Origin: Chrysochromulina tobinii
Lineage: Eukaryota; Haptophyta; Prymnesiales; Chrysochromulinaceae
Length of the DNA: 34,900 nt
Reading direction: 5' to 3'
Assembly: GCA_001275005.1 (NCBI GenBank)
Contig: JWZX01002582.1
Coordinates: 1 to 34,900, forward strand
The stretch's first letter is position 1, and each line of letters starts with the position of its first letter. Under the pieces are notes generated by a model. That model made no database searches. It saw only the letters and a program-made list of their open reading frames with translations, and was not told the origin of the DNA. Made by a program: the position numbers and the translations under genes. Below are positions 7,123-16,427 of the stretch, piece after piece.

Positions 7123-10100
7123 ATGTTTATAACTCGACATTCACACTTCCCCTCAGCAATGCTCGGCCGACCGCTGAGCTACCGCGCCTTATGCGGCCCA
7201 AGTGCGCCATGCGCTATGTCGCCGTTGCTGCGCAGCCGCCGTGCAGGATTCCTGACCGCCACGGCTGACGCAGAGCTTGAATTGCTGGACGCGGTTCCTG
7301 ATGACGAGGCTTGCACGCTCCCACGACGATGGGTCCTCTTCACCGACCTGCACGTGCAAAAGGACACGCTCCCGACGTGCGTGCGCGTGCTACGACGCGT
7401 CGCGGCCGAAGCGCAGTCGCGCGATGCGGGCATCATCTGCCTCGGTGACTTTTGGCACGCGGGCGGCATGCTGCACACGCGGCAGCTCAACCGGATCCTC
7501 GACGAGATCCGGCGGTGGGACATGCCGGTGCTGATGATCCCGGGCAACCACGACCAGGCGATGCGCGGCAACCCGGACCCGCTGCTGCACGCGCTCACGC
7601 CGCTCGGGCTGGCCAGTCCCTCCACAATCCGCGTCTTTTCGCGCCCGACGCGACTGGCAGACTCGTTGTGGGTGCCATATGGGACGAGCGCTGATGAGCT
7701 GCGCGCCGCGTGCGCGCGCGCGCAGGCGCACGCGCCCCTCGCGGCGGTCTTCTGCCACGCCGACATTGTGGGCGGCCTGATGAACGAGGGCGTGGCCGCT
7801 ACCCGAGGTCTACCTCCGGACGCCTTCCCGCCACTGCCGACGATCGTCTACTCGGGGCATTACCACAAACCGCACACGGTGGCCGAGCCAACCGCTCGAG
7901 GCCGGCTCATTCGGTACGCCGGCTCGCCGTACCAGACGTCGATGGCGGAGGCGGGGCAGCGCAAGGCACTCCTGGTGCTCGACCGCGAGCGCGGCTGGGC
8001 AGTCGAGGACGAAGTGCCCTTGGACCTCGGCCCACGTCACCACGTACTGCGCGCGCCGCTGCACGAGCAGCTGCTCACCCTCGCACCGGCGCTGCGTCAG
8101 GGCGATCGGCTGCTGCTGCTGAGTGCGGAGGTGGGCGAGGGGGGGCTCGCCGCCTTCGCTGCCGAGCAGCGCCGCCGCGGCGTGAACGTCGAGCTCCGTG
8201 CTGTGAACGAGGAGTTGCCTAATATGGAGCTACTGGCCTCGACCGCCGCCGCACAGCTCGGCGCGGCGGGCGGCGGCGGCGGCGCAGACCAGCCGGATCT
8301 GCTGCAGCCCGCGGCGCTCTTCGCGGCGTATGCGGACGCGAAGAACCTCTCGGCGCCGTTGCGGGCGCTTGCCACGACGCTGCTCGACGCGAGCCTCACG
8401 GCGGCCGGAAGTGCGTTCGTCCCACCGCCGCCTGTGCGGCTCTCTCTTTCGAGCGTGAGCGTGGAGGGCTTTGGGTGCTTCGAGTCGGCGCTCGTGTACC
8501 CGCTCGAGCGGCGTGGTCTGCTCCTGCTGCGCGGCGCGACGGCGAGTGAGTCCAACAACGCGGGCGCAGGCGCGGACGTGAGCGACGAGGGCGACGACGG
8601 CGAGGTGACGGCGAGTAACGGTGCGGGCAAGACGACGCTCGCGATGGCGCCGCTCTGGGCACTCACCGGCAGTACCGACGCGCGCGCGGACGGAAAGCCA
8701 ATCGAGGCGCGCGGCGTCATCCACGACGGCTCGGCGCGCGCGGTGGTGACGTTGCGGGGGAGTGTGCAGATGATGCCCAGTGAAGCGGCAGTCGGCGGCG
8801 AGAGCGAGGGGGGCGGCCGCACGAAACACGGGAGCCCCTCGGCCGGCGCCCACGACGGCGCCCACGACGGCGCCCACGACGGCGCCCACGACGGCGGGAG
8901 CCCCTCGGCCGGCGCCTCGGCCGGCGCCCACGACGGCGCCTCGGCCGGCGTGCGCCCGGCGCAGCGCCCGGCGCACGCCCTCCCCTTCGAAGTGACTCGC
9001 ACGATGGGCAAGCGCGAGCATACCCTGAGCTTCCGACTGGGCGACACTGTGCATGAGGGTACGCTCGCTCAGGTTCAGGAGCAGCTGGATGCGGCTCTGC
9101 AGTCCACGCAGCTCGCACGCACCATCTTCTTCGGCCAGCACGGTGGGGGGGGTCTGCTGGACAAAACCGACGCGGCGCTCAAGGCCGAGCTCCAGGCGCT
9201 GCTGCCACTCGAGCTCTGGGAGAGTGTGCGCGAGACGGCGCGGCTGCAGGTGCGACTGATTGCAACTGATTGCGACTGAGTGCGACTGAGTGCGACTGAG
9301 TGCGACTGATGGCGACTGATTGCGACCGATTGCGACTGTTTGCGACCGATTGCGACTCTGAGTGCATGCATGCGCGGCGCGGCTGCAGGCCGCGGCGGCG
9401 CGCGACGAGGGCGAGCGGATGGTGGGTGAGATGGCGGCGGCCACGCGGCAGCGGGCGCAGGCCGCCTTGCAGCTCGAGGCAGTCCACGCGCAGGCCACCG
9501 CGTGGGAGCAAGAGCGGCGCACACGTGTCAACGCGCGCCGTGCCGAGCTCGAGGCCCTTCTCGGCTCGGTGGGCACGGAGATCACGGAGATCACGGAGAT
9601 CACTTCGACGGGTGCGGGCGTCGCCTTGAAGGATGATGCTGGCGTCGCTGCGCCCGCGGACGCGGACGCGGCTCTCAAGAGTGCGAGGGAGGCTGTTGAA
9701 CGTGCGAGCGAGGCGCTCGCACAGCTCCGAGAGGAGGCATCGGCCACGCTCGCCCAGATGCAGACGCGGGTGCGCCGTTCGTTTACAGAGGCGCAGGCCG
9801 CCGCCGAGAGGGTCATTGAGGCCGATGCGGCCGCGGCGAGCAGCCGAGCGCGACTGGACAGCGCGCAGCAGCGAGCTGCGGCTCTCCGCGCGTCTGTGAG
9901 CGCGTGGGGTTGGGATGCGCTACGTCTCAAGGCCGCACGCGCGCTCGCGGACGCGGGCGAGGTCAGTCGACAAGGCATCCTTCGGGACGCAGCCCGGGAG
10001 GCACCTAGAGGCGTCGACATTGAAGCTGACCTGGCGCGCAAAGGCCTTGTGCCCCTCGAACAGCCATTCACATTCACAGTCTCGAAGGCTGGCAAGGATG

Positions 10101-11596
10101 GGCTCGTCACCGAGGAGGCAGCGGCCGAAGCGGGCGTGCATGCCGAGATCGCCGAGATCACCGAGATCGCCGAGATCGACACCTCCGAGGCGATCGTGCG
10201 CTCTCTCCAGAATGTGGCGCAATACATGCGCGCGAGCGCCATGGCAGCGAGGCGCCGGCTGGACGAGCTACCCCCGCGGTCGGAGGACCAGCACGCCCAC
10301 GGACACACGCACACCCACGGGCAGCCGCGTGGGGAGGGGCATGTGTGCGGCACCTGTGGGCAGCTCGTCTCGGCGGACCATCTGCACGCGCAGCACGCTG
10401 CGCTGCACGCGGCTGCCCAGGCAGCGGAGCAGGCAGCGAGGGCGAGTGAGGCGGCGGCGAGCCGAGCGCAGGCAGCGGCTGACGGCGCGCGCCTCGCCAG
10501 CGTCCTCGCACAGCTGGGTAGGGTTCAGTCGGAGATGAAGGCTGCCGAGGCCGCAAGGGTGTCGGCCGAGGCGGAGGCGAGTGCCCGGCGCGACGCGCTC
10601 AAGCAACGTCGAGCGGAGGCGCACTCCCTCGAACAGGAGAGTGCTGATTACCGCTGATTACCACTGATTACCGCTGATTACCACTGATTACCGCTGATTA
10701 CCGCTGATTGCATGCTGCTCGACCTCGAACAGGAGAGTGCGGCGGCTGAGGAGCAGTCCAAGGCCACGCTCGCAGCGGCGAACGAGCGGGTGCGATCGGC
10801 GACGGCGCGCGCGGCAGAGGCGGCGGCGCGTGCGGAGGAGGCGGCGCGCGTCAGACGCGAGGCCGAAAGGCGGGCGGCGCTCACCGCTCTGCAGGTGAGC
10901 CATGCGCGTGCGGCGCTCGCGGCCGTTGAGGCCGAAGAGAATCCGCACGCGCTTCGTCAACGAGACGGTGCGGCGCGCGAAGCGGAGCTGGCGGAGAGGC
11001 ACGCGACGCTCGAAGTGACTGCGCGCGAGGCGTCCACGCGCCACGCCCAGCTCGGAGAGCTCCAGGAGCACTTTGGCAAGCGCGGCGTGCAGAACTTGCT
11101 CTATCAGCTGGCGCTCGCGCAGCTCGAGGCCGCGGCGGCGCGCTACGCGTCCGAATTGAGCGACGGTCGGCTGCGGCTTCGGCTCGCCTTTGACGAGAAG
11201 CTCAGCACAGTGCGCAAGCGCGTGCAGGTGCGCCGCGCCGACGGCTCCTTGGCGGAGCGTTCGATCTCACAGCTCTCGGGCGGCGAGTGGCGGCGGCTCG
11301 CACTCGCGCTCTCTCTCGCCTTTGCGGACTTTGCGCGGCAGCGTCTCGGGATCAGCTGCAACGTGCTCGTGCTCGACGAGGTGATGCAGCAGATGGATGT
11401 CGACGGGCAGGCGGCCATGGCACGTGTGCTCAAGGGGCTGCAGGTGGAGACGACCATCGTCATCGCGCACGGGCTCGCGTCCGATGCGCTCTACGGCGAC
11501 TTCGAGGCGGTCGACGTGGTTGAAAAGGTGGGCGATGCATCGCGTGTGAAGGTTGGGGGGCAGCGTCAAGTAGCGGAAGTAGGGATCCCTTTTTGA
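7123..11596 (+). CDS. Single-chain SbcD-SbcC (Mre11-Rad50-like) nuclease-ATPase fusion, three exons
   Basis: Exons 7123-9249, 9389-10636 and 10733-11596 join in frame to 1,412 residues. The N-terminal part is a metallophosphoesterase like SbcD/Mre11: DLH (D75, H77), GDFWH (D109, H112), GNHD (N142-D144), H212 and GHYH (H246, H248) supply the metal ligands. From about 439 begins an SbcC/Rad50-type ATPase: Walker A SNGAGKTT (K503), a Q-loop region FFGQHGGGG, long Ala/Glu/Arg coiled coils, zinc hook CGTC (C1029, C1032), signature QLSGGEWRR (S1307) and Walker B VLVLDE (D1340, E1341) with a D-loop. Known homologues are separate subunits that resect DNA ends and cut hairpins. The N-terminal about 65 residues are Arg/Ser/Ala-rich and could target an organelle. 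Bacterial-type SbcCD resemblance rather than nuclear MRE11/RAD50 is my inference. Exon junctions follow the restored frame. Confidence 0.85.
8842..8951 (+). repeat. Coding repeat, Gly-Ala-His-Asp units in the SbcCD fusion
   Basis: Units of GGCGCCCACGAC and GGCGCCTCGGCC alternate in frame, giving GAHD and GASA blocks about 75 residues after Walker A. The array lies in what should be a loop of the ATPase N-lobe. It looks like a recent in-frame expansion in a surface insertion. Confidence 0.8.
9250..9388 (+). other. Intron 1 of SbcCD fusion, decamer-repeat type (139 nt)
   Basis: The donor is CTGCAG|GTGCGACTG and the acceptor GGCTGCAG|GCCGCG, phase 0. Most of it is a tandem array of the decamer GATTGCGACT and variants, with stops in frame. 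An exact 15-nt repeat (CGGCGCGGCTGCAGG) spans the donor at 9236-9250 and the acceptor at 9375-9389, offset by exactly the intron length. Removal joins an uninterrupted Ala/Arg/Glu coiled coil (RLQ|AAAARDEGER). CTGAT words within the array fit the branch-point pattern YTNAY. Confidence 0.85.
10637..10732 (+). other. Intron 2 of SbcCD fusion, apparent GA-AG, repeat type (96 nt)
   Basis: An exact 18-nt repeat (CCTCGAACAGGAGAGTGC) at 10627-10644 and 10723-10740 flanks an array of CTGATTACCG units ending CTGATTGCATGC. The offset is 96 nt. The array contains in-frame stops, so it cannot be coding. Only a GA-AG intron (CAG|GAGAGTG ... GAACAG|GAG) uses the duplication register and keeps frame. GC-AG alternatives starting at 10643 are possible. 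The canonical GT at 10641 has no acceptor AG in the matching phase nearby. The exact boundary is therefore provisional. Confidence 0.7.
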
Positions 11597-11667
11597 TCGG
11601 CGACCTTGTGGACAGGGGTTCCACTAGTAACGGGAGAATTTTGGATGCAAGTTTTCCTTCACAGCCA

Positions 11668-12660
11668 ATGTTTATTCACAGCCCGCGCAAACACGGGGGC
11701 ATGGACATCTCGGCCGTCAGGAGCGCCATCGACGCAGCCATCCTGCGCGGAGCACCACTCTACAATGCTGGCGGGGCGGACGCATGCTACAACCTCTACA
11801 GCAAGGTTGCGAAGGAGATCGTTGCTACGGTCAAAGACGAGCCGACCTCTGAACTACTGAGTGCAGGCCTACGAAGGGCGCAGCAATGCCGCTCCGCGGA
11901 CGACAAGGCGTGGGCGATGCGGAATTCGTTCGATCGTTGCAGTGTCTGCTCGGCAATGCGCATGGGAATCTCTAAGGGCGCTCCCATGTTCAACGCAGGT
12001 CGGCAGCGGCAGTGCCTGGAGCTTTACATGATGGTCGCGAAGGATTGTCTGCGCATCGGCAGCACGCCGCCTCCTGGACTCGAAGCGGCTCTCATGGAAG
12101 CTCAGTCGTGTCGGGACGATGCGGAAGCCGCGTGGGTACTGCGCGACGCTTTCGACGCCACACTGAGTCAATGGATGGGGATGCCAGCGCCATCAAGCAA
12201 CGACCGGTGCCGTGGAGCAGCACCGCTGAAAGTGGACGTGACGCCGATCACGTTCGAGGCGCTCGGTGACCCCAAGGGCGGCAGCAATGTGAGTGCCAGC
12301 GGCTACAGCCGAGTCCTTTTGTCGCGTGGAGAGCGCGTCGCGATACTCGCTGGCGACGGGCGCACATGGGTCCCGATCGGCGATGCGCTTCTGGACACCG
12401 GAAACGAAGCGCGCACTCTGATCGCCCCACGGGTGGCCCGCATGCTCGGCGTTGAGCCGTTGGAATCCGCGCCGCCGCCCCAAGTTCGAGGAGTCAATGG
12501 CGCCACATCTATGTACCCGCGCGTTGCTTTTAGGCTGCGAATTGGCGACGTGGAGACGGGCACAGTGATCGGTGCGATCGGCGGCGACACGGCGGTGCTT
12601 GTCGGACGCGACGTCCTTGCACCGCTGGGTGACCTCGGGTACACCGTGCGGCAGAAATGA
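11668..12660 (+). CDS. Retropepsin-like aspartic protease with duplicated N-terminal module
   Basis: A 330-residue protein starting at ATG 11668 (or M12, 11701), only 71 bases after the SbcCD stop. Two copies of an about 75-residue helical module lie at roughly 13-95 and 95-170. They share GAPLYNAGG / GAPMFNAGR, then C-x2-LY-x3-A and a C-R-[SD]-[AD]-D ... AW tail. From about 190 there is a retropepsin-type domain: the catalytic motif LLDTGN with D243, and the characteristic VLVGRDVLAPLG segment near the C-terminus. Such single-domain aspartyl proteases act as dimers (Ddi1-like and retroviral-like families). No retroelement partner genes (reverse transcriptase, integrase) are nearby, so this is a host gene, not a provirus. 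Substrate is unknown. Confidence 0.75.
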   Translation: MFIHSPRKHGGMDISAVRSAIDAAILRGAPLYNAGGADACYNLYSKVAKEIVATVKDEPTSELLSAGLRRAQQCRSADDKAWAMRNSFDRCSVCSAMRMGISKGAPMFNAGRQRQCLELYMMVAKDCLRIGSTPPPGLEAALMEAQSCRDDAEAAWVLRDAFDATLSQWMGMPAPSSNDRCRGAAPLKVDVTPITFEALGDPKGGSNVSASGYSRVLLSRGERVAILAGDGRTWVPIGDALLDTGNEARTLIAPRVARMLGVEPLESAPPPQVRGVNGATSMYPRVAFRLRIGDVETGTVIGAIGGDTAVLVGRDVLAPLGDLGYTVRQK

Positions 12661-12940
12661 ATACGCGTTGTGATGGTCTGTGTGCGTGTTGTGAATAAAC
12701 GTGCTGGTCTTGTGCGACTGAATATCTGCAATAATGAAATCGCCTCCTTTACGTTACGCCGCTCCTCGGCTCCCCACCCGCACCGAGCGAGGTTTACAGC
12801 CATTTCACATCCTCAACACCGCGAGTGCGCGCATGCTCCGTTTCTCGTACAAGTATGGGGTAAGGTACGTGTATTCTGAGCGGAAACATTGCCGGATCGG
12901 TTGTGTCGTGTTTACGTTCACACGTGGTTCCCGATCTCCC

Positions 12941-14008
12941 ATGGACGGGCTGAGCCCGGCGCTCTCGGTCCAGAAGGGTATGACGCTCTCGCGCGCGCAC
13001 GACGCCGCAGGCGGCTTCGACTCACTGCGTGAAGCCTACGAGGAGGTCGGTGTCGATGGCTATTACGCAGACCACGGCGCAGCCTACCGGAACCCGCATG
13101 AGCCCATCCTGATCGAGGCGCTGTGCCTAGCTTTCTCAAAGCTGGAGGAGGCTGGGCTCATCGACGCGAGCACACGGCCGCTGCGCGTGCTCGACTATGC
13201 GTGCGGCAGCGGCGAGGGTCATCTCGCCATCCTCAACTGGGTCGACGGGCGCTCTGAGCGTCTCGCCGCCTCTGTGACAGCTGCAGATCCATACACGTAC
13301 ATGTCCTACGAGAAGCGTATGGGCTACCCATGCCAGCGCTGGTCATTTGAGGACATTTCGGGCGGCGTGCTAGAGGAGCACCCGCCATTCGACGTTGTAG
13401 TCGGCGCCTTTTGCTTGCACCTCATCGACAAGTCCTTTCTTCGCACGACGCTCATGGCCCTCGCACGTGCCTGCGATGTGCTTGTGGTCGCAAGCCCGCA
13501 CAAGCGGCCGCACATTGACGCCGACCACGGATGGGAAGAAGCGACCAGCGAGCTGCTCCACCATCGCATCCACATCCGCTGCTTCACGTCGCTGCAGAGG
13601 CCACGGCCCGATGCGGCGGTGATGGCGGCAGCGGCGGCGCGGGCGGCGACCGCCAAGCACCGCGCTGCCGTTGAGGCGGCGGCCAATGCTGTGACTCATG
13701 GTTTGTATCCACCCCTTACTGTGACCCAGCGTGGGCATGCCGACAAGGCCGGTGACGACGAGGAGGAGCAAGGCGCCGCGGTGGGCACAGCAGTGGCGGC
13801 CGCGGAGGACGAGGAGATCGAGGCAGCGCTCGCCGAGATTACGGCGGAGATTGAGGTTCTGAATCTGGGGGCGCTGCGAGCCGCGCTCGCTGAGGGAGGC
13901 CTCGACACCACGGGCAAGAAGGCGCAACTCGCTGAGCGCCTTCGAGAGGCACGCGTCAAGGCAGTGCTGGAGACGGCTCAACAAGGCCTTCACGGGGCCG
14001 CCTCGTGA
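12941..14008 (+). CDS. Class I SAM-dependent methyltransferase with C-terminal SAP domain
   Basis: A 355-residue protein from ATG 12941. An in-frame ATG at 12734 would add 69 residues without domain character. Starting at 12941 places TTCACACGTG 15 bases upstream, as in the leader of the gene at 26286. Motif I is VLDYACGSGEG (D85 onward); VTAADPYTYM follows as the acidic loop, then FDVVVGAFCLHLID as post-motif strands, so the Rossmann methyltransferase fold is clear. Residues about 225-305 are Ala/Glu-rich linker. Residues 307-340 (LNLGALRAALAEGGLDTTGKKAQLAERL) form a SAP helix-turn-helix, a nucleic-acid-binding motif. The combination suggests a methyltransferase recruited to DNA, RNA or chromatin. 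The substrate cannot be deduced. Confidence 0.8.
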   Translation: MDGLSPALSVQKGMTLSRAHDAAGGFDSLREAYEEVGVDGYYADHGAAYRNPHEPILIEALCLAFSKLEEAGLIDASTRPLRVLDYACGSGEGHLAILNWVDGRSERLAASVTAADPYTYMSYEKRMGYPCQRWSFEDISGGVLEEHPPFDVVVGAFCLHLIDKSFLRTTLMALARACDVLVVASPHKRPHIDADHGWEEATSELLHHRIHIRCFTSLQRPRPDAAVMAAAAARAATAKHRAAVEAAANAVTHGLYPPLTVTQRGHADKAGDDEEEQGAAVGTAVAAAEDEEIEAALAEITAEIEVLNLGALRAALAEGGLDTTGKKAQLAERLREARVKAVLETAQQGLHGAAS

Positions 14009-14480
14009 ACTTCGCGTTTCTCCGTTTCATTCACGACAGTTCGACACACTTCTAACCGACACGTTTCACAGTTATGGTGAACGGCATGATTTTCAGGAAT
14101 TCCTAGGAACGGGAGCGCTTATTCGAGTGTGTTTCGACCAGTGCAATGGGCCAGTGACCGCCCCACACGCCCACAGTCAGAGACTCACAGTGCGGACAGA
14201 CAGTCACGCGTTCACGGTTCAGACGCGTGGCCCCACAGTGACAGTCAGTTCAGTCACGCACGTCGCCCGCGCCTCGGACGTCGCGACGCACAAGTTGTCA
14301 TGAAAGAAACCTACTGGCCGGATCTGTCCACTATCTCACTTCTTTTCTTCCTGAATTGTTTATTAGGGTTACGGAAATAGACGCCCTTCAAATGAGCGAG
14401 AGTTTTTCCGTTACACAGAAAGACTTGCTCTGGTGCTGCCAGAGCGGGAGTTGATCATCTCCATCACTGCTCGGAACACA
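14009..14480. other. Intergenic, nothing firm
   Basis: This 472-base gap between plus-strand genes is rich in short CACAGTC and TCACGC-like words between 14140 and 14290, possibly regulatory. No gene is supported. Confidence 0.5.
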
Positions 14481-16340
14481 ATGTTGGGCCTGGACCCCCT
14501 CGCGGTCGATGGTGATCTCGCGTCCCAATTGAGATTCGACAGTTCCTCCGTGGGCACGTCTACCCGCACCCTCAAGGGCGAGGACCGGATGGCCACCTGG
14601 AAGGGCAAGCTCGAAAACAACGAGGTGCTGCTGCTGCTGGTTGCTGACGGCCACGGTGGAGCTGAGGCTGCTGAGTGGTGCGCCCGCAACACGCTGAACG
14701 ACGTGCGCCTATTTGCCGGGCGCGACGCGTCGGTCGCCTCTTTCCAGGCAGCTTGCAAGGATGCCTTCTCTAAGGCCGCAGACGAGGTGTGCAGGATCAC
14801 AAGAAAAGCGGGCAGCACGCTCACAGTTGTGTGTGTCAACGCGACGCTCGGTGAGATGACATGCGCTTCGCTCGGCGACTCGGCCGCATACCTCTTCCCG
14901 TACACGCACGGCGACGGCAAGGCGAAGCTCAACGGTAACCCACCTGCGCCGCTGCGCCTCACTAGCGACCACCGGCTGCAGAGTAGCGAGGAGGAGCGAC
15001 AGCGAGTGCTCACGGCCGGCGCCAAGGTCGCTCAGGCGGCGGGGCCGGACGGAAAGCCCGCGGGGCCCTTACGCGCATGGCCCGGAGGCCTCGCGATCGC
15101 GCGCACCATTGGAGATGCCGACTGCGGTGACTATATCTGCTCAACGCCGACGGTGAAGTCCATCCGTTTGCCTCGGCTGGGCGCGTCAGTCGTGGTGGCG
15201 TCAGACGGCGTGTGGGACTCGTTCCAAGATGTGGAGCAGCTCACGAGGTTGGTGTACAAGAACACGAGCAGGCAGCTAAGCTCGCAGCTGCTCGCCGATG
15301 CAATCATCGCCAAGGCGGTCAAAATGCGTGGAGGCCTCCTCGACGATACGAGCTGCATCTTCGTGAGCCTCTCGGCCACATTGCCGCTGCATATGCCGCG
15401 AGCGGACCCAGCGCCTCGAACGAACTTCTTCATGAACATCACTGGAACATCCAGCCCCACTCGGCACAACGACCCGAAGATGGTGAGCGAGGCACTCACG
15501 GGTGTCTCGGTGCGAGTGGCCCTCAACCAGCCGAAGCAGGTCGAGGCCTTTCTACGGACAGGCCTCGACGTCAATGCGATCGACATCGACGGCGATCGCA
15601 CGCCGCTGCATTGGGCGGCGGCGCGCGGATTTCGTCGGTGCGTCGTCCTGCTACTCGAGGCAGGCGCAGACACGTCGACACGCAACGCGGACGGGCTCAC
15701 GCCGGCAGAGCTCGCACGTGAGCTCGGCCAGCCCGAGATGCATGCGCTCATCTCAGGCTTCAAGGCAGGAGCAGGAGCAGCAGCTCAGAACAGTGAGAAC
15801 TCCATAAGTGAGAGCACCACTTCCAGGAGCAGCAGCAGCAGCATAACCCTCTCGACGTCCCCACGTTCAGCTAGCCCCACGAGTAGTTCAGAGGGCAGCC
15901 GACACGGCGGGAGCTACTTTTTCGCGATGGCCGTAGGGCTGGGCACCAGCCTTAAGACGAGCCCCACCGCGATCCGCCGTGCGATCGGCATGATCTCGCC
16001 ATCCCGGGTAAGCCCATCATCAAGAAGTGTGCGCTCCAGCGTCCGAGCCGAAGAGGGCATGACTCCGGTCGAGTCCTTCGACACGGGCAAGCCCGCCGCT
16101 GAACGCGACGACTCGCCCCACAGGCCGCCTCGTATGATCGTACCGGTCGATATTTCTGGACGCGACGACTCGACCAAGATATTGAGGCCGACCGCCACAC
16201 CCGCGCACCGGCCCAAGATCATGTCGGCATCGGTGGCTTCAACGGCCAGCTCATTAACATTCTCGCACCATGGGCACGCCGCCGCGGCAGTCGCCCCAGC
16301 TGCAAACGTCGAAGAAATAGACGAGGTAGAACTCTCATGA
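14481..16340 (+). CDS. PP2C-family protein phosphatase fused to ankyrin repeats
   Basis: A 619-residue protein. ATG 14481 is the first ATG in frame. The PP2C (PPM) domain occupies about 20-300. DGHGG at 56-60 and D133 in SLGDSAA, D242 in ASDGVWD and D288/D289 in DDTSC give the metal-binding acidic residues. GEDRMA takes the place of the usual R-x-x-M-E-D N-terminal motif. Ankyrin repeats follow at about 340-425 (TPLHWAAARGFRRCVVLLLEAGAD is typical). The C-terminal about 190 residues are Ser/Thr/Pro/Arg-rich and probably disordered, with many possible phosphosites. PP2Cs are Mg/Mn-dependent Ser/Thr phosphatases. The ankyrin part presumably selects the target. No transmembrane segment or signal peptide is seen. 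Confidence 0.9.
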   Translation: MLGLDPLAVDGDLASQLRFDSSSVGTSTRTLKGEDRMATWKGKLENNEVLLLLVADGHGGAEAAEWCARNTLNDVRLFAGRDASVASFQAACKDAFSKAADEVCRITRKAGSTLTVVCVNATLGEMTCASLGDSAAYLFPYTHGDGKAKLNGNPPAPLRLTSDHRLQSSEEERQRVLTAGAKVAQAAGPDGKPAGPLRAWPGGLAIARTIGDADCGDYICSTPTVKSIRLPRLGASVVVASDGVWDSFQDVEQLTRLVYKNTSRQLSSQLLADAIIAKAVKMRGGLLDDTSCIFVSLSATLPLHMPRADPAPRTNFFMNITGTSSPTRHNDPKMVSEALTGVSVRVALNQPKQVEAFLRTGLDVNAIDIDGDRTPLHWAAARGFRRCVVLLLEAGADTSTRNADGLTPAELARELGQPEMHALISGFKAGAGAAAQNSENSISESTTSRSSSSSITLSTSPRSASPTSSSEGSRHGGSYFFAMAVGLGTSLKTSPTAIRRAIGMISPSRVSPSSRSVRSSVRAEEGMTPVESFDTGKPAAERDDSPHRPPRMIVPVDISGRDDSTKILRPTATPAHRPKIMSASVASTASSLTFSHHGHAAAAVAPAANVEEIDEVELS

Positions 16341-16427
16341 ACTCTGACGCTTGGAGGAGGCGTATGTCAGCAAATTGCATGCCCCCTGACTATCCCCGTT
16401 ACACCCACTGTGCGTGATGCTCTGCTG

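Noticed and set aside
9250..9360. Regular decamer repeats as a CRISPR-like array
   Set aside because: The repeats are contiguous without unique spacers, lie inside a split coding frame, and are removed cleanly by GT-AG splicing.
9588..10185. In-frame GAGATCACC/GAGATCGCC repeats (9588-9605, 10144-10180) as further repeat introns
   Set aside because: They keep frame, have no stops or flanking exon duplication, lack GATTGC, and read as coiled-coil EIxEI units.
8230..10353. Long minus-strand open frame (about 700 codons)
   Set aside because: It is Arg/Ser/Ala-rich, has no domain and is complementary to the SbcCD exons; a by-product of high GC.
7123..11596. Pseudogene or frameshifted SbcCD in three pieces
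   Set aside because: Both breaks fall in repeat-bearing introns with flanking exon duplications; every catalytic motif is intact and the spliced frame is continuous.
11668..12660. Retrotransposon or endogenous retrovirus because of the retropepsin-like domain
   Set aside because: No reverse transcriptase, integrase, gag-like gene or long terminal repeats are nearby; the protein has its own host-type N-terminal modules.
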